NCBI GenBank assembly: GCA_013824115.1
Contig: PNNG01000017.1
Span: 23,133 to 87,132, forward strand
Length of the DNA: 64,000 nt
Direction of reading: 5' to 3'
DNA from: Sphingobacteriaceae bacterium
GTDB lineage: Bacteria; Bacteroidota; Bacteroidia; UBA7662
Shown here: in pieces, positions 27,591-37,097 of the stretch
How the letters are laid out: each line of letters starts with the position of its first letter
Numbering within the stretch: position 1 is the first letter of the stretch
Made by a program: the position numbers and the translations under genes
Notes under the pieces: generated by a model
The model's database searches: none
Told to the model about the DNA's origin: nothing
Seen by the model: the letters and a program-made list of their open reading frames with translations, nothing else

Positions 27591-29024
27591 ATGAAACAAC
27601 TGTTTTTATCGGTTTGCCTGCTCGCCCTAAGCTGGCAAACTTCCCAAGCTCAAACATCCGGCGAGGCGTGGACGCTGGAGCGCTGTATCAAACACGCCCT
27701 TCAAAACAACTTAACGGTGCGTCAAACTGCCGCGCAGCTCGACAATGCCGCGGCCGACCTCATGCAATCGCGCATGAATCGGGTGCCCACGCTGAATGCG
27801 AACGGCAGTCTATCTATCAACAATGGCCGTGTGATTGACCCATTTACCAACACTTTTGATACCCGAACCATTGAATCGAACCAGGTAGGGGCCCAAGCGG
27901 GGGTGCCTATTTTTTCTGGCTTTCAGATAAACAACAACATCAAAGCCCAGCGCTTTTCGTTTATGGCCAGTCAGCAAGATTTGGAAGTTACCCGCAACAA
28001 CATTGCGCTGAGCGTGGCTAACTTTTATTTACAGGTGTTGCTGGCCCAGCAGTTATTGGAAGTGGCCGAAAGCCAGCTCGACATCACCCGCGGCCAAGTA
28101 GATCGCACCGAGCGTTTGGTAAATGCCGGCGCATTGAGTCTCGATAACTTACTCAACCTCAAAGCCCAACAAGGAAACGAAGAGTTGAATGTGATCAACG
28201 CCCGCAACAATTTCACCAATGCGCTGGTGAATTTGGCCTTGTTGCTGCAATTACCAGAGCCCGATCAATTTGCCATTGTGCCCATTACCCGGCTGGAGCC
28301 GGGCATACAGTTGCAAGCCGACATTCAAGGCGTTTATTCAAGTGCCGAAAGCAATCAGCCACAAATAAAAGCAGCCGAATTGCGCATGCAGCAGGCGCGC
28401 TACAGCTTGGCCGCTGCCAAAGGGGCCCGCATGCCTCGTTTAACGGCTTTCGCCAATATGAGCACGGTGTATGCCAGCACCAGCCAGCGTATTACCGATC
28501 CAACGCCTATTATCAATGGTGAAACCCCCATAGGCATTGTGCAAGGAACCAACCAGGTGGTGGTACGCCCCAACATCAGCTTTGCCACCGAGGTGGTGCC
28601 CCGCTTTACGCAGTTTGGCAACAACCTGGGTTATGGTGCTGGTCTCAGTTTGAGCATTCCCATTCTCAACAACTGGCAGGTAAATACGCAAATTCGCCGG
28701 GCACAAAATGCCCAAACCCTCAGTGGCATACAGTACGAAAGCGTGAAAAACCAATTGTTTACCGATGTGGCGCGGGCTGTAACCGATTACAAGGCTGCTT
28801 GGACCCGCCTGCAGGCCAACGAACGGAACATTGAGGCCCAGCGCGAGAGCTTTAAGTTTAGCGAGGCGCGTTTCAACCAAGGTTTGTTGAATGCCGTTGA
28901 CTACCTCAATACCAAAAACCGCTTACAAATAGCAGAGGCCAACCTCACCCAAGCGCGTTACGAATTACTTTTCCGAGCAAAAATTCTCGACTTTTACCTC
29001 GGTAAACCCATCATCCTCGAATAA
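27591..29024 (+). CDS. TolC-family outer membrane efflux protein
   Basis: Signal peptide, WTLERCIKHALQNNLTVRQT, tandem TolC helical repeats. Confidence 0.9.
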   Translation: MKQLFLSVCLLALSWQTSQAQTSGEAWTLERCIKHALQNNLTVRQTAAQLDNAAADLMQSRMNRVPTLNANGSLSINNGRVIDPFTNTFDTRTIESNQVGAQAGVPIFSGFQINNNIKAQRFSFMASQQDLEVTRNNIALSVANFYLQVLLAQQLLEVAESQLDITRGQVDRTERLVNAGALSLDNLLNLKAQQGNEELNVINARNNFTNALVNLALLLQLPEPDQFAIVPITRLEPGIQLQADIQGVYSSAESNQPQIKAAELRMQQARYSLAAAKGARMPRLTAFANMSTVYASTSQRITDPTPIINGETPIGIVQGTNQVVVRPNISFATEVVPRFTQFGNNLGYGAGLSLSIPILNNWQVNTQIRRAQNAQTLSGIQYESVKNQLFTDVARAVTDYKAAWTRLQANERNIEAQRESFKFSEARFNQGLLNAVDYLNTKNRLQIAEANLTQARYELLFRAKILDFYLGKPIILE

Positions 29025-29026
29025 TC

Positions 29027-30403
29027 ATGGCGAAATTCCCCAAACTCAAAACCGGCCAATGGCTGGCACTGGCCGTTGTACTGCTGGTATTGCTGGCATT
29101 TATAGGTAAAAAGGCAGGCTGGATTGGCCAGGGCGAAATCACCAAAATTGCGGCCGAAAAGGCCGAAGCCCGTACCATCGTTGAATCGGTATTGGCCAAT
29201 GGTAAAATTCAGCCAGAGGTAGAGGTGAAATTGTCGTCGGAAATTTCGGGCGAAATCATTGGCCTGTATGTAAAGGAAGGCGATTCGGTACGCAAGGGAC
29301 AATTGTTGGCCAAGGTAAATCCTGAGCTCATTTTGGCTGCGCTCGACCGCAATGAAGCCGCCATCAATAATGCCCGGGCACAATTGGCTTCGGCCCGCGC
29401 CCGTTTGAACCAGCAGAAGGCCACCTTCGAAAACAACATCAAGCCCAGCTATGAGCGCAATCAGAAGCTTTTTAAAGACAAGGTGATTTCGCAGGCCGAA
29501 TACGAAGGCAGCAAGGCCACTTACGAAGCTTTTTTGCAAGATTTGGAGGCTGGTCGCCAGTCGATTATAGCCGCCGAATTCACCGTTAAAAGCGCCGAAG
29601 CCACCCAAAAAGAAAGCCGCGAGCAGCTCACCCGTACCAATATTTACGCCCCTATTGATGGCATTGTCACCAAATTGAGCGTGGAAGTAGGCGAGCGCGT
29701 GGTGGGCACCATCCAAATGGCCGGTACCGAAATGATTCGCATTGCCAACCTCAACCGCATGGAGGCACAGGTAGATGTGAGCGAAAGTGATGTGGTGAGG
29801 GTGAAATTGGGCGACAGCGTTTTGATTGATGTGGATGCCTATCCCGGCCGTCAGTTCAAAGGCATTGTGCGCGAAATTGCGAACAGCAGCAATTCGAGCA
29901 TGTTGGGTGCCGCCGATCAGGTGACCAATTTTGGGGTGAAGATCAGTTTGATTAATGAATCGTATGCCGACCTCACGGCCAAACGCGCCTATCCCTTCCG
30001 TCCGGGCATGAGCAGCTCGGTAGAAATTCTTACCAACCGGGTAGAAGGCGTGCTTTCGGTGCCCATTACCTCGGTAACCGTGCGGGCCTTCGACGAAAAG
30101 GGCAAAATCAAGAAAGATCGCAGTACCGATAAGGCGGCTGATGAGGAAGAGGATGACGATGAAGCCAAGGACAAAGCCGATAGCAAAGAAGAATTGCGGG
30201 AGGTGGTATTTGTGTTTGAAAAGGATGAAGTAAGGGCGAAAGAAGTGAAAACGGGCCTGCAAGACGATCGCTACATCCAAATCATCAGCGGCATTACAGC
30301 GGGCGAAGAAGTGGTGGTTGCACCCTTCTCGGCCATCAGTAAAAAATTGAAAGACGGAGAAAAGGTACAAAAAGTCAAAAAAGACGACTTATTTAGCAAT
30401 TGA
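29027..30403 (+). CDS. HlyD/MacA-like periplasmic adaptor
   Basis: KLSSEISGEIIGLYVKEGDSVRKGQLLAKVNPELI, IYAPIDGIVTKLSVEVGERVVG. Confidence 0.9.
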   Translation: MAKFPKLKTGQWLALAVVLLVLLAFIGKKAGWIGQGEITKIAAEKAEARTIVESVLANGKIQPEVEVKLSSEISGEIIGLYVKEGDSVRKGQLLAKVNPELILAALDRNEAAINNARAQLASARARLNQQKATFENNIKPSYERNQKLFKDKVISQAEYEGSKATYEAFLQDLEAGRQSIIAAEFTVKSAEATQKESREQLTRTNIYAPIDGIVTKLSVEVGERVVGTIQMAGTEMIRIANLNRMEAQVDVSESDVVRVKLGDSVLIDVDAYPGRQFKGIVREIANSSNSSMLGAADQVTNFGVKISLINESYADLTAKRAYPFRPGMSSSVEILTNRVEGVLSVPITSVTVRAFDEKGKIKKDRSTDKAADEEEDDDEAKDKADSKEELREVVFVFEKDEVRAKEVKTGLQDDRYIQIISGITAGEEVVVAPFSAISKKLKDGEKVQKVKKDDLFSN

Positions 30404-31404
30404 TGGAAGCTAAAACCAAAGTTGCTGTATTGGGCGGGGGGAGTTGGGCCACCGCCATTGTGAAAATGTTGAGCGATAACAAGGTGGATGTAGCCTGGTG
30501 GATGCGCGACATGGAGTCGGTGGCATTTATCAATAAGTTCCACCACAATCCACGCTACATACCCAGCGCCCAGCTCAAACTCAAACGCGGTGCGGCAAGC
30601 AACGACCTGGGCAAAGTGATCCAAGGCGCTCATTTTGTAGTGATGGCTGTGCCGGCTGCCTTCCTTAAAGAAGCCTTGCAAAGCGTTACCAGTCAGCAAT
30701 TGGAAGGCAAAGTGATTGTGTCGGCCATCAAAGGCATGATTCCCGACGAAAACCTGCTCATTGCCAATTTCTTTTTTAAGTACTTCAATGTGCTGGAGCA
30801 GAACTTTTTGGTGATCAGCGGTCCCTGCCACGCCGAGGAAGTAGCCCAGGAAAAACTCAGTTACCTCACCATTGCAGGGGTAGATACGCACCATGCCCAA
30901 AAATTTGCGGCCTTATTGCGCAACGACCGCTATATGAGCACTTCGGTGACCGACGATATTTATGGCACCGAATATTCGGCTGTGATGAAGAACATTTACG
31001 CCATTGCTGGGGGCATCGCTCATGGTTTGGGGTATGGCGACAACTACATGGCCGTATTGGTGAGCAATGCCATCATTGAACTCAAGCTGTTTTTGCGCGA
31101 GGTATACCCCGTGCGCCGCGATATCAAAGGCTCGGCCTATTTGGGCGATTTGCTGGTAACAGCCTATTCGCAATTCAGCCGCAATCGTACTTTTGGCAAT
31201 ATGGTGGGCAAGGGCTATAGTGTAAAATCGGCCCAGTTCGAAATGAATATGGTGGCCGAAGGTTATTATGCCGTGCGCTCGGTACACAACCTCAACAAAA
31301 AGCTGAAATGCGACCTGCCTATTGCCGAAACCGTGTACCGCATCTTGTACGAAGGTGCCAGTGCCCGGCAAGAGTTCAAACAATTGAGCGAAAAACTGCG
31401 CTAA
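30403..31404 (+). CDS. gpsA: Glycerol-3-phosphate dehydrogenase [NAD(P)+]
   Basis: KVAVLGGGSWATAIVKML, VISGPCHAEEVAQEKLSY, GSAYLGDLLVTAYSQFSRNRTFG. Confidence 0.92.
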   Translation: MEAKTKVAVLGGGSWATAIVKMLSDNKVDVAWWMRDMESVAFINKFHHNPRYIPSAQLKLKRGAASNDLGKVIQGAHFVVMAVPAAFLKEALQSVTSQQLEGKVIVSAIKGMIPDENLLIANFFFKYFNVLEQNFLVISGPCHAEEVAQEKLSYLTIAGVDTHHAQKFAALLRNDRYMSTSVTDDIYGTEYSAVMKNIYAIAGGIAHGLGYGDNYMAVLVSNAIIELKLFLREVYPVRRDIKGSAYLGDLLVTAYSQFSRNRTFGNMVGKGYSVKSAQFEMNMVAEGYYAVRSVHNLNKKLKCDLPIAETVYRILYEGASARQEFKQLSEKLR

Positions 31405-31691
31405 TGGAATACAGAATCGAACATCAGGAAGACGGCCACCGCGGCCGTTTTTTCGTTCAACTGGAAGGGGTTGATGTGGCAGAAATGACCTATGTATGGT
31501 CGGGCGACAGCCGCTTCATCATCGACCATACCGAAGTAAGCGATGTGCTTCGTGGCACAGGTGCCGGCAAAAAGCTGGTAGCCGCCGGCGCCGCCTATGC
31601 CCGCCTAAAAGGAGTGAAAATATTGCCGCTTTGTCCATTTGCCAAAAAGGTGATGGAAGGCGATGCTGGCTATGCGGATGTGCTGGATTGA
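31404..31691 (+). CDS. GNAT-like N-acetyltransferase (YjdJ type)
   Basis: MTYVWSGDSRFIIDHTEVSDVLRGTGAGKKLVAAGAAYAR...ILPLCPFAKKVM. Confidence 0.85.
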   Translation: MEYRIEHQEDGHRGRFFVQLEGVDVAEMTYVWSGDSRFIIDHTEVSDVLRGTGAGKKLVAAGAAYARLKGVKILPLCPFAKKVMEGDAGYADVLD

Positions 31692-31828
31692 TTTCCTTGG
31701 CTGCTTTTAGTGGCTGGTAAACAGGCACCCAAGCGTTTTTTTGTGGGGGAAAGCGCGGGGCTTTTTGGGCCCTTTTGAGTTACTTAATTTCGTATCTTCG
31801 CAGCGCATTCGCACTAACCATCAAACGC

Positions 31829-32827
31829 ATGAAAAAGACCAAAATCGCCATCAATGGCTTTGGACGCATCGGACGTCTGGCCTACAAATTCCTCCTCGAA
31901 AACCCTGAAGTGGAAGTGGTTGCCATCAACGACCTCACCGATACCAAAACCCTCGCCCATTTGTTGAAATATGATTCGGTACACGGCAGGTTCAACGGTA
32001 CCGTTGGCCACGATGCCGATGGTATCATCGTGAACGGACATAAAATCAAAATTTACGCCGAGCGCAATCCGGCTGCTTTGCCTTGGGGAACCCTCGGCAT
32101 CGACGTGGTGATTGAATCAACCGGTCGTTTTACCGATAAAGAAACTGCTTCAGCGCATATCCAGGCAGGTGCCCGCAAAGTGGTGATTTCAGCCCCTGCG
32201 ACCGGTGACCTCAAAACCATCGTATTGGGTGTGAACGAAAACCAACTCGACGGCAGTGAAACCATCCTGTCGAACGCCAGCTGCACCACCAACTGCCTGG
32301 CTCCCATGGTAAAGGTATTGGACGACAACTGGGGTGTTGAAAGTGGCTTCATGACCACCATCCACGCTTATACGGCCGACCAAAACCTGCAGGATGCTCC
32401 TCACAAGGACCTCCGTCGTGCCCGTTCTGCAGCTTACAGCATTGTGCCTACCAGCACCGGTGCTGCCAAGGCCGTAGGTTTGGTAATGCCGCACCTCAAA
32501 GGCAAATTGAACGGCAACGCCATGCGCGTTCCTATTCCAGACGGTTCGGTAACCGACTTCACCGCCATCCTTAAGAAGCCAGCTACCGTTGAAGAAATCA
32601 ACGCTGCCTTTGCCAAGGCTGCTGAAGGCCCCATGAAGGGCGTTTTGCACTACGAAACCGACGAAATCGTATCGATCGACATCGTGGGCAACCGCCACAG
32701 CTGCATTTTCGACAGCAACTTGACCATGATCATTGGCAATACCGTGAAAGTGGTGGGTTGGTACGACAACGAAGCTGGTTACAGCGCCCGCATCGCCGAT
32801 TTGACCGCCCGCGTTGGCAAAATGTAA
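31829..32827 (+). CDS. gap: Glyceraldehyde-3-phosphate dehydrogenase
   Basis: [45 protein letters not shown]. Confidence 0.97.
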   Translation: MKKTKIAINGFGRIGRLAYKFLLENPEVEVVAINDLTDTKTLAHLLKYDSVHGRFNGTVGHDADGIIVNGHKIKIYAERNPAALPWGTLGIDVVIESTGRFTDKETASAHIQAGARKVVISAPATGDLKTIVLGVNENQLDGSETILSNASCTTNCLAPMVKVLDDNWGVESGFMTTIHAYTADQNLQDAPHKDLRRARSAAYSIVPTSTGAAKAVGLVMPHLKGKLNGNAMRVPIPDGSVTDFTAILKKPATVEEINAAFAKAAEGPMKGVLHYETDEIVSIDIVGNRHSCIFDSNLTMIIGNTVKVVGWYDNEAGYSARIADLTARVGKM

Positions 32828-32830
32828 GCC

Positions 32831-34021
32831 ATGAGAAGCGTACATGACGTAAACTTTGCGGGTCGCAAAGTGGTAATGCGCGTTGACTTCAACGTGCCGC
32901 TCCACAAAGAAACCCGCGAGGTCACCGACGATACGCGCATCCGTGCTGCCCTGCCAAGCATCCAGAAAATTCTGAATGACGGCGGTTCGGTGGTGCTGAT
33001 GTCGCACTTGGGCCGTCCGAAAGAAGGTCCCGAAGACAAATACAGCCTGCGCCACACCTTGCAGCGTTTCAGTAGTTTACTCGGTCGTGAGGTGGCATTT
33101 GCTACCGATTGTGTAGGTGCTGAGGCTTTTGCCCAATCGGCTGCACTGCAAGCCGGAGAGGTTTTGCTGCTCGAAAACGTACGTTTTTATAAGCAGGAAG
33201 AAAAGGGCGATGTGGCTTTTGCTGAGCAATTGGCCAAGCATGGCGATTTTTACGTGAACGATGCTTTTGGTACCGCGCACCGCGAACACGCCAGCACGGC
33301 TACCATGGCCCGCTTTTTTGGCGACAACAAGGCTGCTGGCTATTTGATGGCTGCCGAGTTGACCAATGCCGACAAGGTGATCAAACATGCCGAGCGTCCT
33401 TTCACGGCCATCATGGGTGGTGCCAAGGTGTCGGACAAGATCATGATCATCGAAAACCTGCTCGATAAGGTAGATAACCTTTTGATTGGCGGCGGCATGG
33501 TGTTCACTTTCTTCAAAGCCATGGGGGGCCAAATTGGCAATTCTTTGTGCGAAGACGATAAGTTGGAACTCGCGCTACAGCTCATCGAAAAGGCCAAAGC
33601 TAAGGGTGTGAACCTGGTGCTGCCGGTTGATTCGGTGGTAGCCGATGCTTTTTCGAACGATTCCAACACCAAAATTGCCGACAACAATGCCATTGAGGCG
33701 GGTTGGATGGGATTGGATTTAGGTCCCAAAGCCATTGCCCAATTCACCGAGGTGATTGCCAACAGCAAAACCTTGTTGTGGAATGGTCCGGCCGGTGTAT
33801 TTGAAATGCCGAAGTTCGAAGCCGGCACCAAAGCGGTTGCGGAGGCCATTGTGGCTGCCACGCAAAAGGGCGCGTTTTCACTCATTGGCGGGGGCGACTC
33901 TGCTGCTGCCATCAACCAATTTGGTTTGGCCGATGAGGTGAGTTATGTTAGTACTGGAGGTGGCGCTTTGCTGGAGTACATGGAAGGCAGGATTTTGCCC
34001 GGTGTGGCTGCACTGAGTTAA
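32831..34021 (+). CDS. pgk: Phosphoglycerate kinase
   Basis: [58 protein letters not shown]. Confidence 0.97.
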   Translation: MRSVHDVNFAGRKVVMRVDFNVPLHKETREVTDDTRIRAALPSIQKILNDGGSVVLMSHLGRPKEGPEDKYSLRHTLQRFSSLLGREVAFATDCVGAEAFAQSAALQAGEVLLLENVRFYKQEEKGDVAFAEQLAKHGDFYVNDAFGTAHREHASTATMARFFGDNKAAGYLMAAELTNADKVIKHAERPFTAIMGGAKVSDKIMIIENLLDKVDNLLIGGGMVFTFFKAMGGQIGNSLCEDDKLELALQLIEKAKAKGVNLVLPVDSVVADAFSNDSNTKIADNNAIEAGWMGLDLGPKAIAQFTEVIANSKTLLWNGPAGVFEMPKFEAGTKAVAEAIVAATQKGAFSLIGGGDSAAAINQFGLADEVSYVSTGGGALLEYMEGRILPGVAALS

Positions 34022-34042
34022 TACGAAACCACGAAATGAATG

Positions 34043-34071
34043 AATCCTCGGCCCTTGGTCGGGGATTTTTT
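34043..34071 (+). terminator. Intrinsic terminator after pgk
   Basis: AATCCTCGGCC-ctt-GGTCGGGGATTTTTTTT. Confidence 0.75.
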
Positions 34072-34139
34072 TTGCAATGGATGATTAGCCCCAGAGGGGT
34101 GATATGTGCGTAGCACAGAAATGTGCCTAGCAAATTTTT

Positions 34140-34304
34140 GCGCCCTGTAGGGGTGCAATGTGTGACCAAACGATGGAAATGTCTGGTTCGGCACCCTCGA
34201 TCATAAATGACGGCTCATTAGAACGCACATTACGCCCCTACAGGGCGTATTTTGTTATTATATTTTTAACGAACTACCCATATTCGACCCCTACAGGGTC
34301 GGAA
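34140..34304. repeat. Three REP-like hairpins sharing the core CCCTGTAGGGG/CCCCTACAGGG
   Basis: GCGCCC-TGTAG-GGGTGC (34140-34156), TACGCCC-CTACA-GGGCGTA (34231-34249), TTCGACCC-CTACA-GGGTCGGAA (34283-34304). Confidence 0.8.
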
Positions 34305-34420
34305 TTTGGGCATCTTATATCCTTCAATATTTGGAAATGCATTGTAGATAGTAGTCGGCTGTTTGCTGAGATGTCTGCAGCCTATGGGAGTCAGTAAGCG
34401 ACTGTTCCGGGTATTTTTGA

Positions 34421-34894
34421 TTGAAAATTAATAACTTTGATGAGGTTGCCAAGGATAGCCTCGACGAATGGCTGTACTATTTCAAACACAGCAGCTTACC
34501 GCAGCGTTATCACGCCAAGGGGCTTACCGAAGTAGCCGAGCAATTAAAGATTGATGCCATGGACGCTGCCACCAAAGCCAAGTACCAAAAATACCTCGAC
34601 GCCCAGTTGTTCACCGAATCGGCCTTAGAGAGCGCCTATGATAACGGGCTTTTTAAAGGTCGGGATTTAGGTAAAAAAGAAGGCATGAAAGAAGGCATGA
34701 AAGAAGGCATGAAAGAAGGTAAAAAAGAAGGTAAAAAAGAAGGCGTTAAAGAAGGAATTGAATTAGGCGAACTGCAGGAGCGGCAAAAGAGCATAGTGAA
34801 ATTGGCCTCCGTGGGTATTCCGCATGATACCATTGCTGCTGCTTTTAGTATCAGTGTCGATGAAGTACGAGCCATTCTCAGTCGGAAACACTAG
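34421..34894 (+). pseudogene. C-terminal remnant of an Rpn/PD-(D/E)XK transposase-family protein
   Basis: DSLDEWLYYFKHSSLPQRYHAKGLTEVAEQLKIDAM...KEGMKEG tail is typical of this family's C-terminus; the nuclease domain is absent upstream. Confidence 0.6.
34671..34757 (+). repeat. 12-bp tandem repeat encoding (K-K/M-E-G)n
   Basis: GGTAAAAAAGAA/GGCATGAAAGAA repeated about 7 times. Confidence 0.85.
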
Positions 34895-35105
34895 CCGAGA
34901 TTTATACTGACAGCTGACGACAGCAAGGGGTGATTCCTGTCAGCTATTTGGGGATTTTTTTGGCCGGGAATGATTAGTCCCTTCAGTTCTCAGCGGCTCA
35001 GCTTTAATTGAAAGACGCAGATGCCGCCCTTCTGTGGTCAAGCGGCTAGTCTTTGCTTTGGCTCCATTTTCACAGCCCATTTCTGCGCTTTTTTGATTTT
35101 TACTC

Positions 35106-35120
35106 TCCCACTTTCTCCCA
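35106..35120 (-). promoter_or_regulatory. TGGGA-N5-TGGGA on minus strand, possible extra MraZ box pair
   Basis: Plus strand TCCCActttcTCCCA. Confidence 0.35.
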
Positions 35121-35304
35121 CAAGCGCCGAAAAACACCAGATTTTGGCGGTCTTTCTGCGCCAAGGAGAGATTTTATTGGCTTTTTTGATTTGTTCTGAA
35201 GGTCAGTTGGCAGGTGGCTGCCTTGTCATAATCTGCGTTTTTGGGCACGAAACAATGTTTATCTGTTGCAATATTGCTGTGGATAAAAACGATGTGTTTT
35301 AAGG

Positions 35305-35329
35305 TGGGGCAAAGTGGGAGATTGTGGAA
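35305..35329 (+). promoter_or_regulatory. MraZ operator: TGGGG-N5-TGGGA-N5-TGGAA
   Basis: Three direct repeats at exact 10-bp spacing, 37 bp upstream of mraZ; same form as the described MraZ-binding TGGGN direct repeats. Confidence 0.8.
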
Positions 35330-35365
35330 TACTTCCTACCTTAGTGTTTGTAAAAGTCCACACTC

Positions 35366-35815
35366 TTGACCCAGTTCCTCGGAGAATATGAACTCAAACT
35401 CGATGCGAAAGGCCGATTGGTCCTTCCGGCGGGATTGATGCGCCAACTGCCGGCCGAAGCCGCGGGCAGATTGGTGGTGAACCGGGGTTTTGAAAAGTGT
35501 TTGGTGCTTTATCCTGCCAGCGAGTGGGATGGCATTGTGGCCGAGGTAACCAAACTCAATCAGTACGTAAAGGAAAACCGCGAGTTTGTGCGCTATTTCC
35601 TGCGGGGAGCTTCGCCGCTCGAGCTCGATGCCGCCAACCGCATCAACCTGCCCAATTCGCTGCTCGAATACGCGGGTATCGAAAAGGATGTGGTGCTTTT
35701 TGGCAATTTGAACAAAATTGAAATCTGGTCGAAGCAGTTGTACAACGACATGCTCAACAACGAGCCCGGCGACTTCTCTGCCTTGGCCGAAAAAGTGATG
35801 GGAGGCAGGTTGTGA
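35366..35815 (+). CDS. mraZ: MraZ transcriptional regulator (TTG start)
   Basis: FLGEYELKLDAKGRLVLPAGLMRQLP; in-frame TAA at 35351 forces a start at or near TTG 35366. Confidence 0.92.
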   Translation: MTQFLGEYELKLDAKGRLVLPAGLMRQLPAEAAGRLVVNRGFEKCLVLYPASEWDGIVAEVTKLNQYVKENREFVRYFLRGASPLELDAANRINLPNSLLEYAGIEKDVVLFGNLNKIEIWSKQLYNDMLNNEPGDFSALAEKVMGGRL

Positions 35816-36723
35816 CCTCAACAGTTTACCACCGTCCGGTGATGCTTGCCGAATGCCTCGAAGCACTTCAAATTCAGCCTAACGGCACTTATGTAGATGT
35901 GACTTTTGGCGGCGGCGGACACAGCCGGGCCATCCTTGAACGGCTAGGTGACCATGGTCGACTCTTGGCCTTCGACCAGGACCCCGACGTGCAAGCCCAT
36001 CTCCCTCAGGATGGGCGCTTCACTTTTGTAGACGCCAACTTCCGCCATTTGAAGCGCTTTTTGCGCCTACACGGCGCCCTTCCCGTAGATGGCATTTTGG
36101 CCGATCTGGGCGTGAGCTCGCACCAGTTCGACGAGGCTGAACGGGGTTTTAGTTTTCGTTTTGATGCCGAGCTCGATATGCGCATGGACACCCGTGCCGA
36201 ACGCAGCGCCCGTGAACTGCTCAACGAAGCTTCGGAAGAAGAGCTGCGCCGCATTTTCCGCTTGTATGGCGAACTCACCAATGCTGGTCGGGTGGCCAAA
36301 CTGGTGGTGTTGGCCCGCAGCAAGGGTGAATTGCGTACCATCGAACAACTGAAGGCTGCCATAGCGCCGGCCATGGGCAACGACAAGCCGGCGAAATTTT
36401 ACGCCAAGGTATTTCAGGCTTTGCGTATCGAGCTGAACGAAGAAATGGAGGCCTTGCAGGAGTTTTTGCTGCAGTGTGCCGAAGTAATCAAGCCCGGCGG
36501 CCGATTGGTGGTGATGAGTTACCACTCGCTCGAAGACCGTTTGGTGAAGCACCTGGTGAAGCAAGGCAATCTCGAAGGCAAGGTGGAAAAGGACTTCTAC
36601 GGCAATGATTTGCGGCCTTTTGATCCGGTGATTGGCCGGGCCATCGTGGCCAGTGAGGCCGAGCAATTGGAAAATCCACGCGCCCGCAGCGCCAAACTCA
36701 GGATAGGAGAGCGCCGCGCATGA
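35812..36723 (+). CDS. rsmH: 16S rRNA m4C1402 methyltransferase
   Basis: YHRPVMLAECLEAL...VDVTFGGGGHSRAILERL...SYHSLEDRLVKH. Confidence 0.96.
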   Translation: MTSTVYHRPVMLAECLEALQIQPNGTYVDVTFGGGGHSRAILERLGDHGRLLAFDQDPDVQAHLPQDGRFTFVDANFRHLKRFLRLHGALPVDGILADLGVSSHQFDEAERGFSFRFDAELDMRMDTRAERSARELLNEASEEELRRIFRLYGELTNAGRVAKLVVLARSKGELRTIEQLKAAIAPAMGNDKPAKFYAKVFQALRIELNEEMEALQEFLLQCAEVIKPGGRLVVMSYHSLEDRLVKHLVKQGNLEGKVEKDFYGNDLRPFDPVIGRAIVASEAEQLENPRARSAKLRIGERRA

Positions 36724-37097
36724 ATACCTACAAGCCCAAAAACGAAACCCGCGAACAGCAAACTGAAAGAGCACCTAAAAGTGGGCGCCGAATCAACCTG
36801 TTTGGTGTTTTCGATCCAGAGCGCTACCTCAAGGCGCAGGCGGTAGGCAAACACCTGCCTTTTGTGCTGTATTGCAGCGTGCTTACGCTTCTCTACATCG
36901 CCAATGCGCACATGGTTGAAAAGCGCATCCGCAGCATCAACAAGCTCGAAAATGAGCTGAAAGATCTGCGGGCAGAATACATCTCGCTGAAAAGCGATTT
37001 GATGTACCTGAGCAAACAAAGTGAAGTAGCCAAAAGGGTGGAGGTAGCAGGTCTGAAAGAGCTGCAATCGGCACCCAAAAAGATATATATCGACTGA
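36720..37097 (+). CDS. ftsL: FtsL-like cell division protein
   Basis: Position between rsmH and ftsI; single TM and coiled coil. Confidence 0.75.
   Translation: MNTYKPKNETREQQTERAPKSGRRINLFGVFDPERYLKAQAVGKHLPFVLYCSVLTLLYIANAHMVEKRIRSINKLENELKDLRAEYISLKSDLMYLSKQSEVAKRVEVAGLKELQSAPKKIYID

Noticed and set aside
28994-30370. 458-aa minus-strand ORF
   Set aside because: Fully antisense to the clear HlyD adaptor; low-complexity His/Gly/Ala-rich translation typical of shadow ORFs.
32189-33055. 288-aa minus-strand ORF
   Set aside because: Antisense to gap/pgk.
35021-35302. 93-aa plus-strand ORF upstream of mraZ
   Set aside because: Cys/Phe-rich translation without domain; lies in the regulatory spacer.
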